DNA of 64,000 nt. It comes from Dasypus novemcinctus. Lineage: Eukaryota; Chordata; Mammalia; Cingulata; Dasypodidae. The stretch lies in contig NC_080688.1 of NCBI RefSeq assembly GCF_030445035.2, forward strand, positions 70,589,449 through 70,653,448, in the 5' to 3' direction. Below, piece by piece: positions 23,125 through 35,221 of this stretch; the stretch's first letter is position 1; every line of letters starts with the position of its first letter. The translations under genes and the position numbers were made by a program. The notes below the pieces were generated by a model, which saw only the letters and a list, made by a program, of their open reading frames with translations, had not been told where the DNA came from and did not search any database.

Positions 23125-23590
23125 GGCCATCACCATCTCCAAATCCTCAAGACTGGGGAGTGAACAATAGACTAAAGTAGACTTATTATTATAGCATAGA
23201 CTTATTATTATTCTAGCAATGGAAGAACTTTAATCATTGATATAAAGGCAGTGGCCACCAAAGGTTCTAAGGGGAGAGAGAGGGAAGAAGAGGTGTAATA
23301 TGGGTGCATTTTTGAAATTGTCCTGCATGACATTGCAATGATGGATAAAGGTCATTGTATGTTTTGTCACAACCTACAAAACTGTGTGGGACAGAGCGTA
23401 AACTATAATATAAACTATAATCCACAGTTAGTACCAATGTTTCAATGTGTGTTCATCAATTTTAACAAATGTACCACACTAATGAAGGATGTTGTTAATG
23501 TGGGGAAGTGTGGGAGTGGGAGGAGATGGGGCTTATGGGAATACCCTATATGTTTTATGTAACATTTATGTAATCTAAAACTTAAAAAAA
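23125..23590 (+). mobile_element. 3' part of lineage-specific retroposon family (copy 1)
   Basis: From 'ccatcaccatctccaaatcc' to an A-rich end near 23590 this aligns by eye, block for block, with 32977-33450. Shared blocks include 'ctagcaatggaagaa', 'aatccacagttagt' against 'aatccatgcttagt', and 'gggaataccctatat' against 'gggaatcccctatat'. It has no coding potential. The end (tgtaacatttatgtaatcta then poly-A) resembles an L1 3'UTR. It is 5'-truncated relative to copy 4. Confidence 0.75.
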
Positions 23591-23611
23591 AATTTTTTTT
23601 AATTAAAAATG

Positions 23612-25670
23612 GGTCATAATAGGAAATAAGAAAGTCACATTACTGAGATGTGCTTGATCCTTGTCATTTCCCTCTGCATTAGCAGAGACACGGCAGGAAG
23701 GCAACGTCCTAGCAGAAGAACATCTCCCTCTCCCAAGGCAGCACTTAATGGGATTACACAGGTGAGCCTGGGTCCATGCCCTTTGCCCCTGCCCCTTCAC
23801 ATTTGTATCTTCATGCAGAGTTCTACAAGTAGTTGTGTATTTTGGTGAAAGCATATCACTGGGTCACCAAGAGTTATTTACTTTGCTCAGTAAGCCTACC
23901 AATTTTCCATAGAGGATGAAATCATACTTTTGAGTTTTTCTCTGGCAACTAACCAAAAACTGTCCCCAAACCTGTCTAAAAAAGCAAAGAAACTAGTCTT
24001 CTATCATTAGTGGAAAGAGATTGAAACTGAAATTTATGCAGTAGGGAACACACTATTATGACTTATAAGTTCCACATTTGATCACCATTGACCAACATCT
24101 ATCTGGAAAATCTGCCTCATCAACAAAGTTTCACAAAGATCAAACATTGATATGTGAGAAACGCAGCACACCCTTTTCTAGCCAAATCAGCTGAATCTAT
24201 CCTGTGGATCAGTGGTATGAAAGATGTGACAATGAGAATGCCCTCCTTTCCACATTAGATTTAATACTAGCATAGCCAAAGAAACTCTGAACTCTAAGGA
24301 TGAAAGGAGCTAAGACAAGAAAACTGTCACTCAACAATACTTGATGGGGACATGTGAAAATGAACACGGGATTAAGATATGCTTTCATAAAAATATCATT
24401 AAGCTTGTACTATTGTACTATATTGTTTTACTTTCCTCTTTAACAGCACAAAGGTTTTCATTAACAAGCAAACAGCATTTCTTATCATATTGGGGTAGCC
24501 AATGGATAAGTCATTCTCCAACACAACTTTTAAAGAGCCACTTAAAAGTTAGCAATAAATGCTTTTTGGTGATGCCTGCTTACCATCCACTTATTCAAAA
24601 ATACCTGGTTTCCTATATGCCAAGAATAGTGGGGAATAAAAAAATATATTGCTTGTTCGCTACAATTTGCTTATGGAGGTGAGACAAGGAGATAGGAATT
24701 AGTAAGGAGTAAGACTGCATAAAATAACATCCTCAAATGATTTTGATCAATTGCCAGATTATAGGACACAAATGATGAGTGCTATGAACAGTGGAGGTGA
24801 GGAAATATCAAAGTCTCTGGAGTTAGTGTGAGGCAATTAATGGAGGAAGGGCCTTACAGAATTGGTCAGGTTTCAGTAGAACCAAAGTGGACAAAGGACA
24901 AGAGCAACAAGCCAACATGAATGAAAAGGCAAGACTGGGAGACCAGCCTACCTGGGTGTGCTGGTTTCTACCTGGGTGCTCTGCCCCATTGTTCTCTGCC
25001 CTGCTCTGTGCCCCAGGAGGCTGGCCTCTACTGATTGACTCGCTCCTCCCCTCTGGTGTCCCACTGCGTCCAGCTAATGGGAGGCACCACAGGTGAATGC
25101 AGGGGCCCTCTAGAAAGAAGTCAAAATACTGAGAACCCCTCACTCTCCTCCTGCATCACTGAACTTCTGAAACTGCTCTACCCTTCTTTATACCACCCTT
25201 GTTGCATGGCTCCCTTGCTGTGGTTCCAGCCCTCATGGTTCCCAGCCCTGCCTCAACTGGCCTAAAAGTGGTCATGGCTTCTTGGTCTGGCTGGTCTCTG
25301 GGTGTTCCACCAGTGCTCCATTCTGACACTGCCCAGAGTCCTTTATTGACTTCTTTTAGTCAGTCCTTTTGAGTGTGGCGCCAGTTTCCTTCCAGGTCCT
25401 GACTATTATACTGGGATATGCGTCACATTCAGAGAATACTTTTGTATTTTCATTGTTGTATCCTGCACAATCCGGAAGCATATATATTAAGGTGAAGGAA
25501 CACAACAAAATACAGAATGCTCAAAAGCAGAACAATTGCCTCATGTGAATTTTATTTACGGCATTGAATTTGGAACATCACAATACACAGGATATTAGGC
25601 TACTTTTCTGTTTGATCCTCTCTACAATAAACTTATCTTTTAAGAGGTGCTAAGGTTATAAAGCTTCGTT
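23612..25670. other. Intergenic stretch, mostly unrecognised
   Basis: No gene supported. The GC-richer part at about 24940-25400, with short Pro/Leu-rich frames on both strands, looks like an old dispersed repeat, but I cannot assign it to a family. Confidence 0.4.
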
Positions 25671-25679
25671 ATTAACAGA

Positions 25680-26015
25680 ATAGAGTAGCATCCTTCAACA
25701 GATGAATAGGTAAGCAAATTGTGGTTCATAGCTGTAGAAGAATGAACTTTTGATTCATATAGGATTCTCAAATGCTGTGCTAAGCCAGGCTATGGGGACA
25801 GAGAATAGATGGTTGGTTGCCAAGGGTTCAGGGGAGGGGAGGGGTTGACTACAAAGGAGGTCTGTAAGGCAATTTTGGAGAATTATGGAACTGTTCTGTA
25901 TCAATTGGGTTGCATATATGACTCTATGCATTTGTCAACAACTCAAAGAACTGTACATCGAAAAGAGTTAATTTTACTGTATATACATTTAAATATATGT
26001 TTAAAAACCGAATGG
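25680..26015 (+). mobile_element. L1 LINE 3' end fragment
   Basis: Starts in the ORF2 C-terminal coding part (ccttcaacagatgaatagg) and passes through the 'gatggttggttgccaagggt' block. It ends in the L1 3'UTR pattern 'ctcaaagaactgtacatcg'. The copy is old and has no intact frame. Confidence 0.75.
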
Positions 26016-26149
26016 TGTGGAAATCTCAAGGCAAGAAGGAGCACCTTAGTATTCTCCACCCACCCACTATTCATCTCTAGAGAGTCACGACATTATCTGA
26101 CATTATCTGAAAGGCTAATGTCCAGATATCTTTATATAGATTTTTAAAA

Positions 26150-26370
26150 AATCTCTTTCTCTACACCAGAGTTTCAGAACTCTTGGGGCCGGGTAATTAC
26201 TTGTTACGGGGGCTTTTCTATGCATTCTAGTATTGTAGCTTCCACCCAGTAGATGCCTGTAGCAAAGTCCCCTACCAAGTTTTGACAACCCAGAATGTCT
26301 AACATTGCCAGAGGTCTCCTGGGTGGGGGGTAAAATTACCCCCAACTGAGAATCACTGTTTTAGACTTAT
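26150..26370 (+). mobile_element. hAT-Charlie MITE (MER-type)
   Basis: Terminal blocks 'ccagagtttcagaactcttg' and 'ccccaactgagaatcactg' are inverted relatives. The interior has 'acaacccagaatgtctaaca'. The same family occurs at 55450-55685. It is non-autonomous and has no coding sequence. Confidence 0.75.
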
Positions 26371-26374
26371 TTTC

Positions 26375-27485
26375 AGAATTACTTTCTAAAGTCATATATG
26401 CCAAACAATGCATGCTGTACTTTTAGGAGGTTTAGAGTTTTCCAGGGTAATTTTTGACTCTATATGCATTTTCCACCATATGTGCTGACTTTGGAACCCT
26501 GGAACTGCTAGTTATAATGGCTCCATGGAAGAAACAAAATATGCCAAGATTTGTTCTCCTGTTCTACAGCCTCACTGGGTTAGTTAATCCCTTTTACTAT
26601 AAGAGTCTTAAGATTAGAACCAAGGAAGTTCTAATATGATACCGGTCAAAGGATGGATAAAGTTCTAATATGATAGAGGTAAAAGGATGGATTAAAAGGT
26701 CTAAAAGCTGTTTTAAATTAAAGATAAGGAAGACCTATGATTTGTTAATTGCTGCAACAATTAAGTATTGTTGCTGAAGTTCAATTGATATCATTACTTT
26801 TTCTTTCCAGGAGGTAAAGTATTTGCAAGATAGTTCAGTCTGTGGTCTTGTTGTTTATTTTTAAACCATTTATTTGCTCCAGATTAGGGGGGAAAAAAGC
26901 AATTATGTACTAATTATTTTATATATTTGTGAAGCAAGAGCGAGAGATTCTTATGCTTATTTTATATGACGACGCCAAGGAAGTAAAAGTAAAGTTGCAA
27001 AAGAAAGCATAGTGGGATTGCACTAAATGCTAATTGCTCTTTAAATATGAGCATTCTAGAATACCTAAATATTAACCAGATTATCAACAGACCATTACAG
27101 CCAAGTTAGTATTGGCTCCCAAAATACTTATCACTAAATTGAGGAACTCATTACCAAATCCACTCTCTTTAAAAGTAATTGTTTATGTCCTATGGAACTT
27201 ACAACCTAGTTAAATGAGAAACATTCAAGGAACAGGCAATATTAGTCATGTACAATGTGTGGGGCAGAGTGGAGCTGCCAAGAAGGGGACAGACGGTAGG
27301 GAAGAACGCGTGTGATAAGTCTGCATATAAAAATGTGATGCTCTTGAGCTAAAACAAACACACACACAGGATTTGGATTAACTGTGAGAAAAGGAAACTA
27401 ATTCTACAAAGAAACAGTAAAAATGAAAGCACTTAGTTGGGAAAAGCACGGCACAAAAAATAGTAAGTATTTAGGGATGGAAGAC
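26375..27485. other. Intergenic stretch, nothing recognised
   Basis: AT-rich. A short imperfect direct repeat (aagttctaatatgata) occurs at 26623-26641 and 26660-26676. No gene supported. Confidence 0.5.
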
Positions 27486-27489
27486 TGAA

Positions 27490-27935
27490 GCAGGTATTGT
27501 GGTGGACTTACCAACAATCAAATCACTCCCATATGATTAATATAAGCCACTTTGGGTGATTTCAACTTTCTTTCCCAGTGACTGATTTAGGAATGGGCAT
27601 GTTACCTAATTTTAACCAATGATGTGTGCAGGAAAGTATTCAGGGACTTCTAAGACGCGGGCCTAGGAAGAAACTGGCTGTCTTCTCCCTCTGGTCATTG
27701 TCACATCTGCGCATGCCTTCTGGAACTACTGCAGCCATCATGTCCCCGAGCAGAGGATGAAGATAATGGAGTGGAGGCCAAACTAGAGAAGCAAAGTTGG
27801 AGTCCTGATAGTTTGCCCTGGGGATCTGTTCTAACCTAGGCTTGTCTTTTACATAAATTTATATAGAGATTTCCTTAGTATTTAAGCCATTTGAGACTAA
27901 TGTCCTTTAACTTGGAGCTAACTATATGTAGGAGG
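27490..27935 (+). mobile_element. Ancient interspersed repeat, family uncertain
   Basis: The segment from 'gccactttgggtgatttcaa' to 'tttaagccatttgagac' looks like a decayed mammalian LTR or DNA element, with the 'taagccactttgag' style ending. I cannot name the family with confidence. Confidence 0.35.
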
Positions 27936-27939
27936 AATG

Positions 27940-28535
27940 GCCCCCTAAAAATGCCCATGCCCCAATTGCTGGGAACTATAAATATGTTAAGTTACATGAC
28001 AAAAGGGACTTTGCAGATGCAATTGAGGTTAGAGACCACACAATAGTAACAAATGGATTTTCTGGATGGATACACTTTAATCCCTTAAAAGCAGAGAACT
28101 TCCTCTCGTGTGATTCGAAGACATGAGGCAGAAGAGAGGTCAGAGAGACCTGAGACATAAGGAGGACTGGAACCACTTCTGCTGACCTTAGAGATGAAGG
28201 AGGCCAGGAGCCAGGGAATGAAGGCAGCCTGTAGAAGTTGAGAACAACCTGCACCTGACAGACAATTAGTAAAAGGGGACCTCAATCCTACAACTGCATG
28301 GAACCATATTCTGCCAACAACCTGAATGCACCTGGAAGCAGATTCTCCTCCAGAGCCTCCAGCTATGATCCCAGGTCAGCAGACACTCGGATCCATGAGA
28401 CTCTAAGTTGAGAACCAGCTTAGCCACTCTGTGCCCAGACTTCTGACCTACAGAAGCTGTGAGAATAAATGGGTATTGTTTGAAGTCACTAAATTTGTTG
28501 TAATTTGTTACAACACAGAAAACAAATGCACACTG
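27940..28535 (+). mobile_element. MLT1-type (ERVL-MaLR) solo LTR
   Basis: Runs from 'gtaggaggaatggcccccta' through 'gggactttgcagatgcaatt' to 'gtgagaataaatgggtattg' and 'tgttacaacacagaaaac', the order of blocks in MLT1 LTRs including the late AATAAA signal near 28464. No internal retroviral sequence is attached. Confidence 0.85.
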
Positions 28536-28628
28536 CCTTACCTGATTAACGGTTTTAATTGGGGAGTATCCACAGGGTAAGGCATGTAGATCAAGAGCCA
28601 TAAATTCAGAAATTCAGATCTGGTCCAA

Positions 28629-29530
28629 CTTACCCCTCTCAGCTAACATGGAGCTGAAGAATGTCAACCACCGCACCATGGAGCCTAGAGTGCCTACAAC
28701 TGAAAGCAGGAGGATTGCATCCAGTATCCATGTGGAATCTAAACCCCCTCTTGACATAGATGTGGAATGGACACAACCAAGCCAAGGTCCACAGGAAGGA
28801 GGAATACAGTAAGGATTAGAGTGGACTTAATGATATCCTATTCATGAACTATTATGGTTAATAATCGAGAAAATGTGGCACTGGTGTGGAAAAAGTGGCC
28901 ATGGTGGCTGCTGGGTGCGGGAAATGGGAGGAAGAGATGAGATGTGGAGGCGTTTTCGGGACTTGGAGTTGTCCTGGGTGGTGCTCCAGGGACAATTGCC
29001 GGACATTGTAGATCCTCCCATGGCCCACTGGATCGAACGTGGGAGTGTGTGGGCTATGGTGTGGACCACAGGACATGGGGTGCAGTGATGCCCAGAGATG
29101 TACTCACCAGATGCAATGGATGTGTCATGATGATGGGGTAGAGTGTTACTGTGGGGGGAGTGGTGGGGTGGGGGCGGTGGGGGTGAATGGGGACCTCATA
29201 TTTTTTGAATGTAATATTTTTTTAAAAATGAATAAACTGAGTAGAATTTGGAAAAAAAAAAGAAAGATGTGCAGATATCAAAGAATGCCATCTCAGAGTT
29301 GGTACTCGTGTGTGCTGCACGGAGAAATATCTGGAAAGATGGTCATCTGGTTGATAGGATTACAGCTGAATTTTTATTTTTTTATGCTTTTATGTGTCAC
29401 TTAAAGTTTTTATAATGATCATGAATCCTTTAGAAAAGCAAAATGAAAGAAATTAACTTTTTCATTTGGAGATAGTTTATTCCTTAGAAAAAATAAAGTT
29501 TATCCATAAAAAAAAAAAAAAAAAAAAAAA
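28629..29530 (+). mobile_element. Lineage-specific retroposon copy 2, with 3'-transduced segment
   Basis: The insertion is bounded by a perfect 11 bp duplication atctggtccaa at 28618-28628 and 29531-29541. The first part, to about 29262, matches 45430-45995 of copy 4 (gtgcctacaactgaaagcag, then gggtggtgctccagggacaa) and ends in AATAAA (29231-29236) plus ten A at 29252-29261. Then follow about 245 bp not found in the other copies. A second AATAAA is at 29492-29497 and a 23 A tail is at 29508-29530. The structure fits L1-machinery insertion of a read-through transcript. Frames in it are not coding. Confidence 0.85.
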
Positions 29531-29544
29531 ATCTGGTCCAAAAA

Positions 29545-30795
29545 GAGAGCCACTGTAAATGTGACCCAGAACATCATATGATGTAAGACATATCTGAGAA
29601 ATATCTGGTAACAATATGCAAGGTGGAATGGACAAACGAGAGGTAAGGAGAGCAGCTAGAATTCAGTGGAGTAATCCAGACAGAGGGTAACAAAAGCATG
29701 CACAGGAGCAGTAGCACATGATACCAAGACAGTGAGAAGAACAACTTGACAGGGCTTCCAGTGAATTGAATATTTGTGTTCAAAGTGGAGACTGAGTTTG
29801 GGAATTTACCAGTAAGGAGGAGCTTAAAAAAAAATAAGCCTATCCATTCATGTACTGTTTCTTTACCAAATAGCCCTGGGGGAGATATTATCAGGGTTGG
29901 TCTAAGAACTTAACAAATGCATCAAGAACCTGGGTTGTTAAAAAAAAAAAAAAAAGAACCTGGGCTCTTTCTGGCTTTCTAATCTACAATCTTTGCAATG
30001 TTTGCTTTTCACCCTCTAGTTTGTCTCTTCAAAGTCCAATGACAGTTGCTAAAGATCCAGACATCAGGTCTCTTAACTAGGGGCATGGTGGCTGAGTTAG
30101 CCAGCCTCCTGTGTCTGCCACACACAAGAGGCATTAAATAAAGAAATGGACAAGGTTAAGAGGTTTCACTTTTTATTTGAGGATATGAGCCAAGTTTAAT
30201 TTCATACATTTGAATTAACAAGAGAGTACTAAATGAACTTCTCCGCGACAGTATAAATCCCTTCACAGTCACATTTTTTCCCTTTTACCCAAGTATCTTC
30301 TGAGATACCTTTCTCTGTATCTTGTAGAAATCTGGAGTGATTCAATTTATCTCCCTTCCTTTACTCTCACCCATATTACCTCTTGTCTCTCTACTGAACC
30401 TTAGAGATATGGCAGTAAAAAGTATGGGATAGCATTAAAAATTAAAAATATATATATATATCAGAAGAACAAAGACTGTGACTACTCTCTGAATGAATTT
30501 AAAGTTCCAGGAAAGTTGAGTGTGTTTTTAACTCAATGAGTAATAATGTATTTTTCCTCCTAGTGTTAAGTGTTTTCATTGTTAGGTGACTAATTCATCC
30601 CCTTCTCAGAGCAGCTTCTAATTAACCAAGATCTGGTTTGTTCCAAAAAGTCACAGTTTTTGAAACTTACAGTCATAGCTGGATGAGTGTCGCTTTCTCA
30701 TTTATAACATTACTCTAAGTGCCTCTACCTTTTGAGGGAGACAAAGGAGGGAAAGAAAAAGGCAGCATTCATCGTCATCATAAATAGCACATTCT
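29545..30795. other. Intergenic stretch, nothing recognised
   Basis: A-runs at 29940-29955 and a short (TA)n at 30449-30460. No gene supported. Confidence 0.5.
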
Positions 30796-30812
30796 ACCAT
30801 GTTGCTCTTTGT

Positions 30813-31215
30813 TTTTGTTTTTTAAGATTTTAATTTATTTTTTATCTATTTCTCTCCCCTTCCCTGCCCCCCCCACCCCCCCATTGTCTGCTCTGTGTAT
30901 TCTTCTGCATCTGCTTGCATTGTCAGATGGCACTGGGAAACTGTCTCTTTTTGTTGTGTCATCTTGCTGCGTCAGCTCTCCATGTGTGCGGTGCCACTCC
31001 TGGGCAGCCTGTGCATTTTTTTTTTCACACAGGGCACACTCCTTGCACGTGGGGCACCCCTATGTGGGGACGTCCCCGCATGGCACGGCACTCCTTGTGC
31101 GCAGCAGCACTGCACATGCGCCAGCTCACTTGGGTCAGGAGGCCCTGGGGATCAAACCCTGGAGCCTCCATATGGTAGGCAGATACTCTTATCAGTTGAG
31201 CCACATCCGCTTCCC
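30813..31215 (-). mobile_element. DAS-type tRNA-derived SINE
   Basis: A perfect 16 bp target-site duplication ccatgttgctctttgt lies at 30797-30812 and 31216-31231. The tRNA-like head is at the right end, with the 'gagccacatccgcttcccc' complement, and the T-rich tail is at the left. It includes the same extra 'cttgctgcgtcagctctcca' segment as the 6583 copy, so both belong to one subfamily. Confidence 0.93.
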
Positions 31216-31234
31216 CCATGTTGCTCTTTGTAAC

Positions 31235-32280
31235 CTTCCCCTGATGTTCCCAAAAGCTTCCATTTTGATACAACTAGCTATTGTTGGGTCTTAGCTTAGG
31301 ATGCCATGCTGTGTTCAACAAGGCACCTGACGGCTTGCCATCAACCGCTCTGATACAGACACAACTCCCTGCTTTGTTTCTCCTTCAGCCCTGGGAGCAT
31401 CTGTTTGGTCAGCAAAAATTCAGGGTAATTCCCTCCCCACCTCAAAAAAAAGAGCAGATCCCAATTCCTGGAAAATCACCAGAATTTGTTTTGAGGAGAA
31501 AGGTTGTTACCATTTATGAAATACTTACTCTATGATAGGCACTGTTAGGCACTTTGTTAAGTATGATTGTATTAAACAAGCTATAGATGATTTGAATTTG
31601 TGAAACCTAAATGAGCACAAGCCTTCAGGGGTGGAGTGAAAACCACCACAAGAGTGGCTCATGACCTTTTTAGCTACACAGTCCCGTAGTTCATTCTCTT
31701 TTGAGACATACCTCCTACTGAGAGGGCACAGAGTCACAAAACTTTATATTCAGGGACAAGAGGTTGGCAGGCTCCTTGACCCCAGAGATACATGGTCCAC
31801 TCCCAGATGAGGAGTGGGCCAGAGTAATGATCTCAAAATTCTTTTAATAATAAACCCTTTGAAAAACAAAAGGAAATGTCCCAAATTTATGAATATTTAT
31901 TTATAAATTATATACATGTACTACTCGACTATTGTATGCATAATAAAACAATCAGAAATTAAAATCACAAAAGGATGAGATGAAGAACAAATAAAAGATT
32001 AGTGTTTTCCTACTCCCAATGAAAGGTCTTATAAACCCCTGAGATGCATGCACCCCACTTTGAAGATTCTTGCCCCAGGGCCACATCTTGCCACCAGACT
32101 TCCTGCAGCATCAAGCTCATGAAGTAAAAAGCTGAAAGTACCACAGCAAAAGGAAATACTTACCCCCAGATAAAAAATAATTCCCACCATTCTATGATTG
32201 AGACACTGAACTAGTAATCACTTATTATATATGATAAATAATCCTCGTTATGATTTGTCAGCCTCAGAGTTCACAGCAAA
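31235..32280. other. Intergenic stretch with a short MIR/L2-like scrap
   Basis: At about 31510-31560 'tactctatgataggcactgt' is a short remnant of a MIR or L2 end. The rest is unrecognised and non-coding. Confidence 0.45.
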
Positions 32281-32302
32281 AGCTTTGTTCAAACATGAAA
32301 GG

Positions 32303-33450
32303 GCCCCCCAGCATGGGACATAACTCCCACGGATGAGCCTACCTGGCACCAAGGGATTGCTACCAAGTACCAACAAGCAATGCATCTGGGGGAAAAAAGA
32401 CCTTGATCAAAAGGGGAGAAAGTTAAAGACAAATGAATTTGTATGGCTAAAAAGACTTCCAAATGAGTCAGAAGTCCATCCCAGAGGTGGCACTTATACA
32501 TATCTCAATAGGATCACATTGACAGCCAAAGTAGATACTACCCCAAATAGCGAAGCTCTTCAGGGATGTGGAGACCTCCAGACACTATAGTCAGGGCAGA
32601 TAGCTCAGGGATTTGGCTGCCTGCCAGTGAACCCTAATCTGGTATTTATGCTCCCCAGTGTGACAGAGTTAGATTCAGCAGTGGTCTCCCTATGCATGAC
32701 TCTTCTGTCCTTCTATTTGAACCTATGATTAGTACTAGAGTTGGTAGGTGTACATCAAAAAGACTTAAATCTTTGGGCTGCCCATGTGCCAGCTGAGCCC
32801 TGAATCTCAACAGAGTTGCAACACCTATTCTCCAGTTTAATGGACTCACCCAGGACAACTAATGGGGAGGAGATGATGGACAAACAACATACCAAGGAAC
32901 CAAGAGTGCTTACAACTGCAAGCAAGAGACTTCCATCCATTCGATGGGATCAAAGCCCCCCTCAACTAATGGTGGAGTGTCCATCACCATCCCAGAGTCC
33001 TCAGGATTTGGAAACAAACTATGGACTAAAATAAACTTACAAGTATTCTACTGTAGACTTTTTGTGATTCTAGCAATGGAAGAAATACCATTGTGGAGGT
33101 AGTGACCCATGGATGTTCTAGGGTTGAGGGAAAAATAGGTGTAATGGGGGGCATTTTGGGGACTTGGGAATCATCCTGAATGACATTACAATGACAGATA
33201 CAGGCCATTATATATCTGGCCATAACCTACAGAGTTGGATGGAAAAGGGTATAAACTATAATCCATGCTTAGTGGCAATGCCCCAAAATGTGTTTATAAT
33301 TGCAATGAATGTATCACACTGATGAAAACTGTTGCTAATGTGGGAAAATGTGGGAGGTGTGGGGAGCAGGGCATATGGGAATCCCCTATATATACTCAGT
33401 AATATTTATGTATTCGAAATATCTTTTAAAAAATAAAGTGTGGGGAAAAA
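32303..33450 (+). mobile_element. Lineage-specific retroposon copy 3
   Basis: About 1.15 kb bounded by the perfect 12 bp duplication aaacatgaaagg at 32291-32302 and 33451-33462. It begins at 'cagcatgggacataactccc', which matches 44828 in copy 4, so it is 5'-truncated. It continues to the L1-3'UTR-like end and an A-rich tail (aaaataaagtgtgggg plus A run). Short frames inside are not conserved between copies, so the family appears non-coding over this part. Confidence 0.88.
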
Positions 33451-33609
33451 AAACATGAAAGGACCACATTTCCTATAAAGACTCATTCTGCCCTATATAA
33501 GCTTTGAGACCACAGCCATACTATACTTGATGAACCAAACTGTGTTGCCACTGTCACAGAGAAAAAAGCAGCTTGAGACCTCAGCAGGGGATAGGGTTAC
33601 CTGGAAGGT

Positions 33610-33775
33610 CACATGGTGTTATAGAAAATACAACCAACCTAGACTCAGGAGACCTCTACATTCAAATTCCTCTCTCTGCACCTTGCTAGTTTGGATAAGT
33701 CATTTAATGTCTAATTCTTAGGCTCCTCAATTCTTAACTGAGAATAACAGTAGTAATCTGTGCATATTACATGGT
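33610..33775 (+). mobile_element. MIR SINE
   Basis: The pattern 'ctaggactcaggagacct'-like head (cctagactcaggagacctct), 'gataagtcatttaatgtcta' and 'aactgagaataacagtagta' follows the MIR order. The copy is diverged. Confidence 0.7.
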
Positions 33776-33779
33776 TGAT

Positions 33780-34730
33780 GCATGGTTTAAAATGCAAAGA
33801 TGACATTGATGGAAGTGAAATTGTTCTGTAAATTATAAAATGTTATATATATGCAAGGAATTAAAAACTTTTATCCTCATGTCATAAAACAAAAGCCTAA
33901 TAACTGAATAAGTATCTTGTATTATGTAAAACTTACATGTGGCCTTATAGGGAAAATCAGTGAGCAACTTGAAATTGAAAGTCCATGGCAGACTCTTAAG
34001 AGGCATGCAGATTGATCATCCGCTACTCTCATTCCCAATCCCATGGCTTTCCTCAATTTACTCCTGTTGTAAGTGATGTTCCCCACCCACCTATCAGCGG
34101 AAGGATACTTGGAACAGAGGTCACTCTTGCATCCCAGAAATGAAGGTGGGCAGGAAGAGGGAATGAGGAAAGCCCAGGTGGCAGCTTAGCATGGCCTCCA
34201 CATGACTCTGTGGGGAATCCCTTCAGTCGTTTGTTTACTAGACATGCTGGCAGAATGAGCAATTGTCTCAGAAGCAAACGAAAGTAGTGTCACTGCATAA
34301 GCCTGAAAGCTTTGGAGCCCTACTCTCGAGTCTGAAGCCTCTCATGTCCAGGAAACACAGGTCAGAACCTGTTCTCATGAATTAAGTCATTGAAGATGAC
34401 TTACACGAACAGTTTTAAAGCTTCAAAATTTATTGCTGTACATTTTTTTTTCGCAGCATTCACTATGGAAGTACTAATAGTGCAAATATTTATTTTGGAC
34501 TTGGTAGCATTTGCGATCACAAAGCTTTTTTATATGATTTGCAACCATTTATGAAGGTCTATGGTATTCAACTGATTTCAAAAATCCAAACACGTTTATA
34601 TTCAAAGAGATTATATAATGCTTTCTAGATCTCTCTAAAACAACAAAAATACCCTGGAAACCATAGGGCATCCCTTTCCTTAATAATACATACATCTTGC
34701 AACACTTTTCCAACTGCATGACTCTTTGTT
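33780..34730. other. Intergenic stretch, nothing recognised
   Basis: No supported gene or nameable repeat. The short frames lack family resemblance. Confidence 0.5.
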
Positions 34731-34734
34731 CATT

Positions 34735-35215
34735 CACGAATTCATTCAACAAATATTTATTGACAAGCTATCGTGTGCTAGGCACTGTGCTAGGCATTGA
34801 GGATATGAGGACGAAAAGGTGCAATCTCTGCTTTCTTGGTGCTTACAGTCTAACAGAAGAAACAGACATGCAAGAAATTTTTACAATACAATACAGTAAA
34901 GTGCTTCAATGGATATATTTACAAAATGCCATGGGAACTCAGAAGACGGGAAAAGAACATTTGCCTGGAGAAATTAGGGACAATTTCACAGAGGAGACAG
35001 CCATTGAGCTGAGACTTGACCAATGATCAGGAATTTGCCATGTAGACAGGCAGGCGGAGGTTGTTTCAGGCAAAGAGAACAGCTTGTGCAAAGACATGGA
35101 GGCCCAAGGCGCACTGCAAAGGAGCAAAAATGCAGTTTTTCTTGATGACAGAGATAGCAGCAGGATGAGGCCAGAGACAAATGGGCAGGAATCAGATCAT
35201 GAACAGCCTTTTGAC
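34735..35215 (-). mobile_element. L2 LINE 3' end
   Basis: Begins with the antisense L2 3' end 'ttcattcaacaaatatttat' and 'gctaggcactgtgctaggca'. It continues through 'gacagccattgagctgagac' to 'atcatgaacagcctttt'. A second L2 3' end starts right after it. Confidence 0.85.
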
Positions 35216-35221
35216 CAGTCG

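Noticed and set aside
28842..29404. Cluster of overlapping frames on both strands
   Set aside because: They arise from the G-rich retroposon copy, and the corresponding frames are not kept in the copies at 32303 and 44583.
30809..31294. 161-codon frame
   Set aside because: Lies almost wholly within the minus-strand SINE at 30813-31215.
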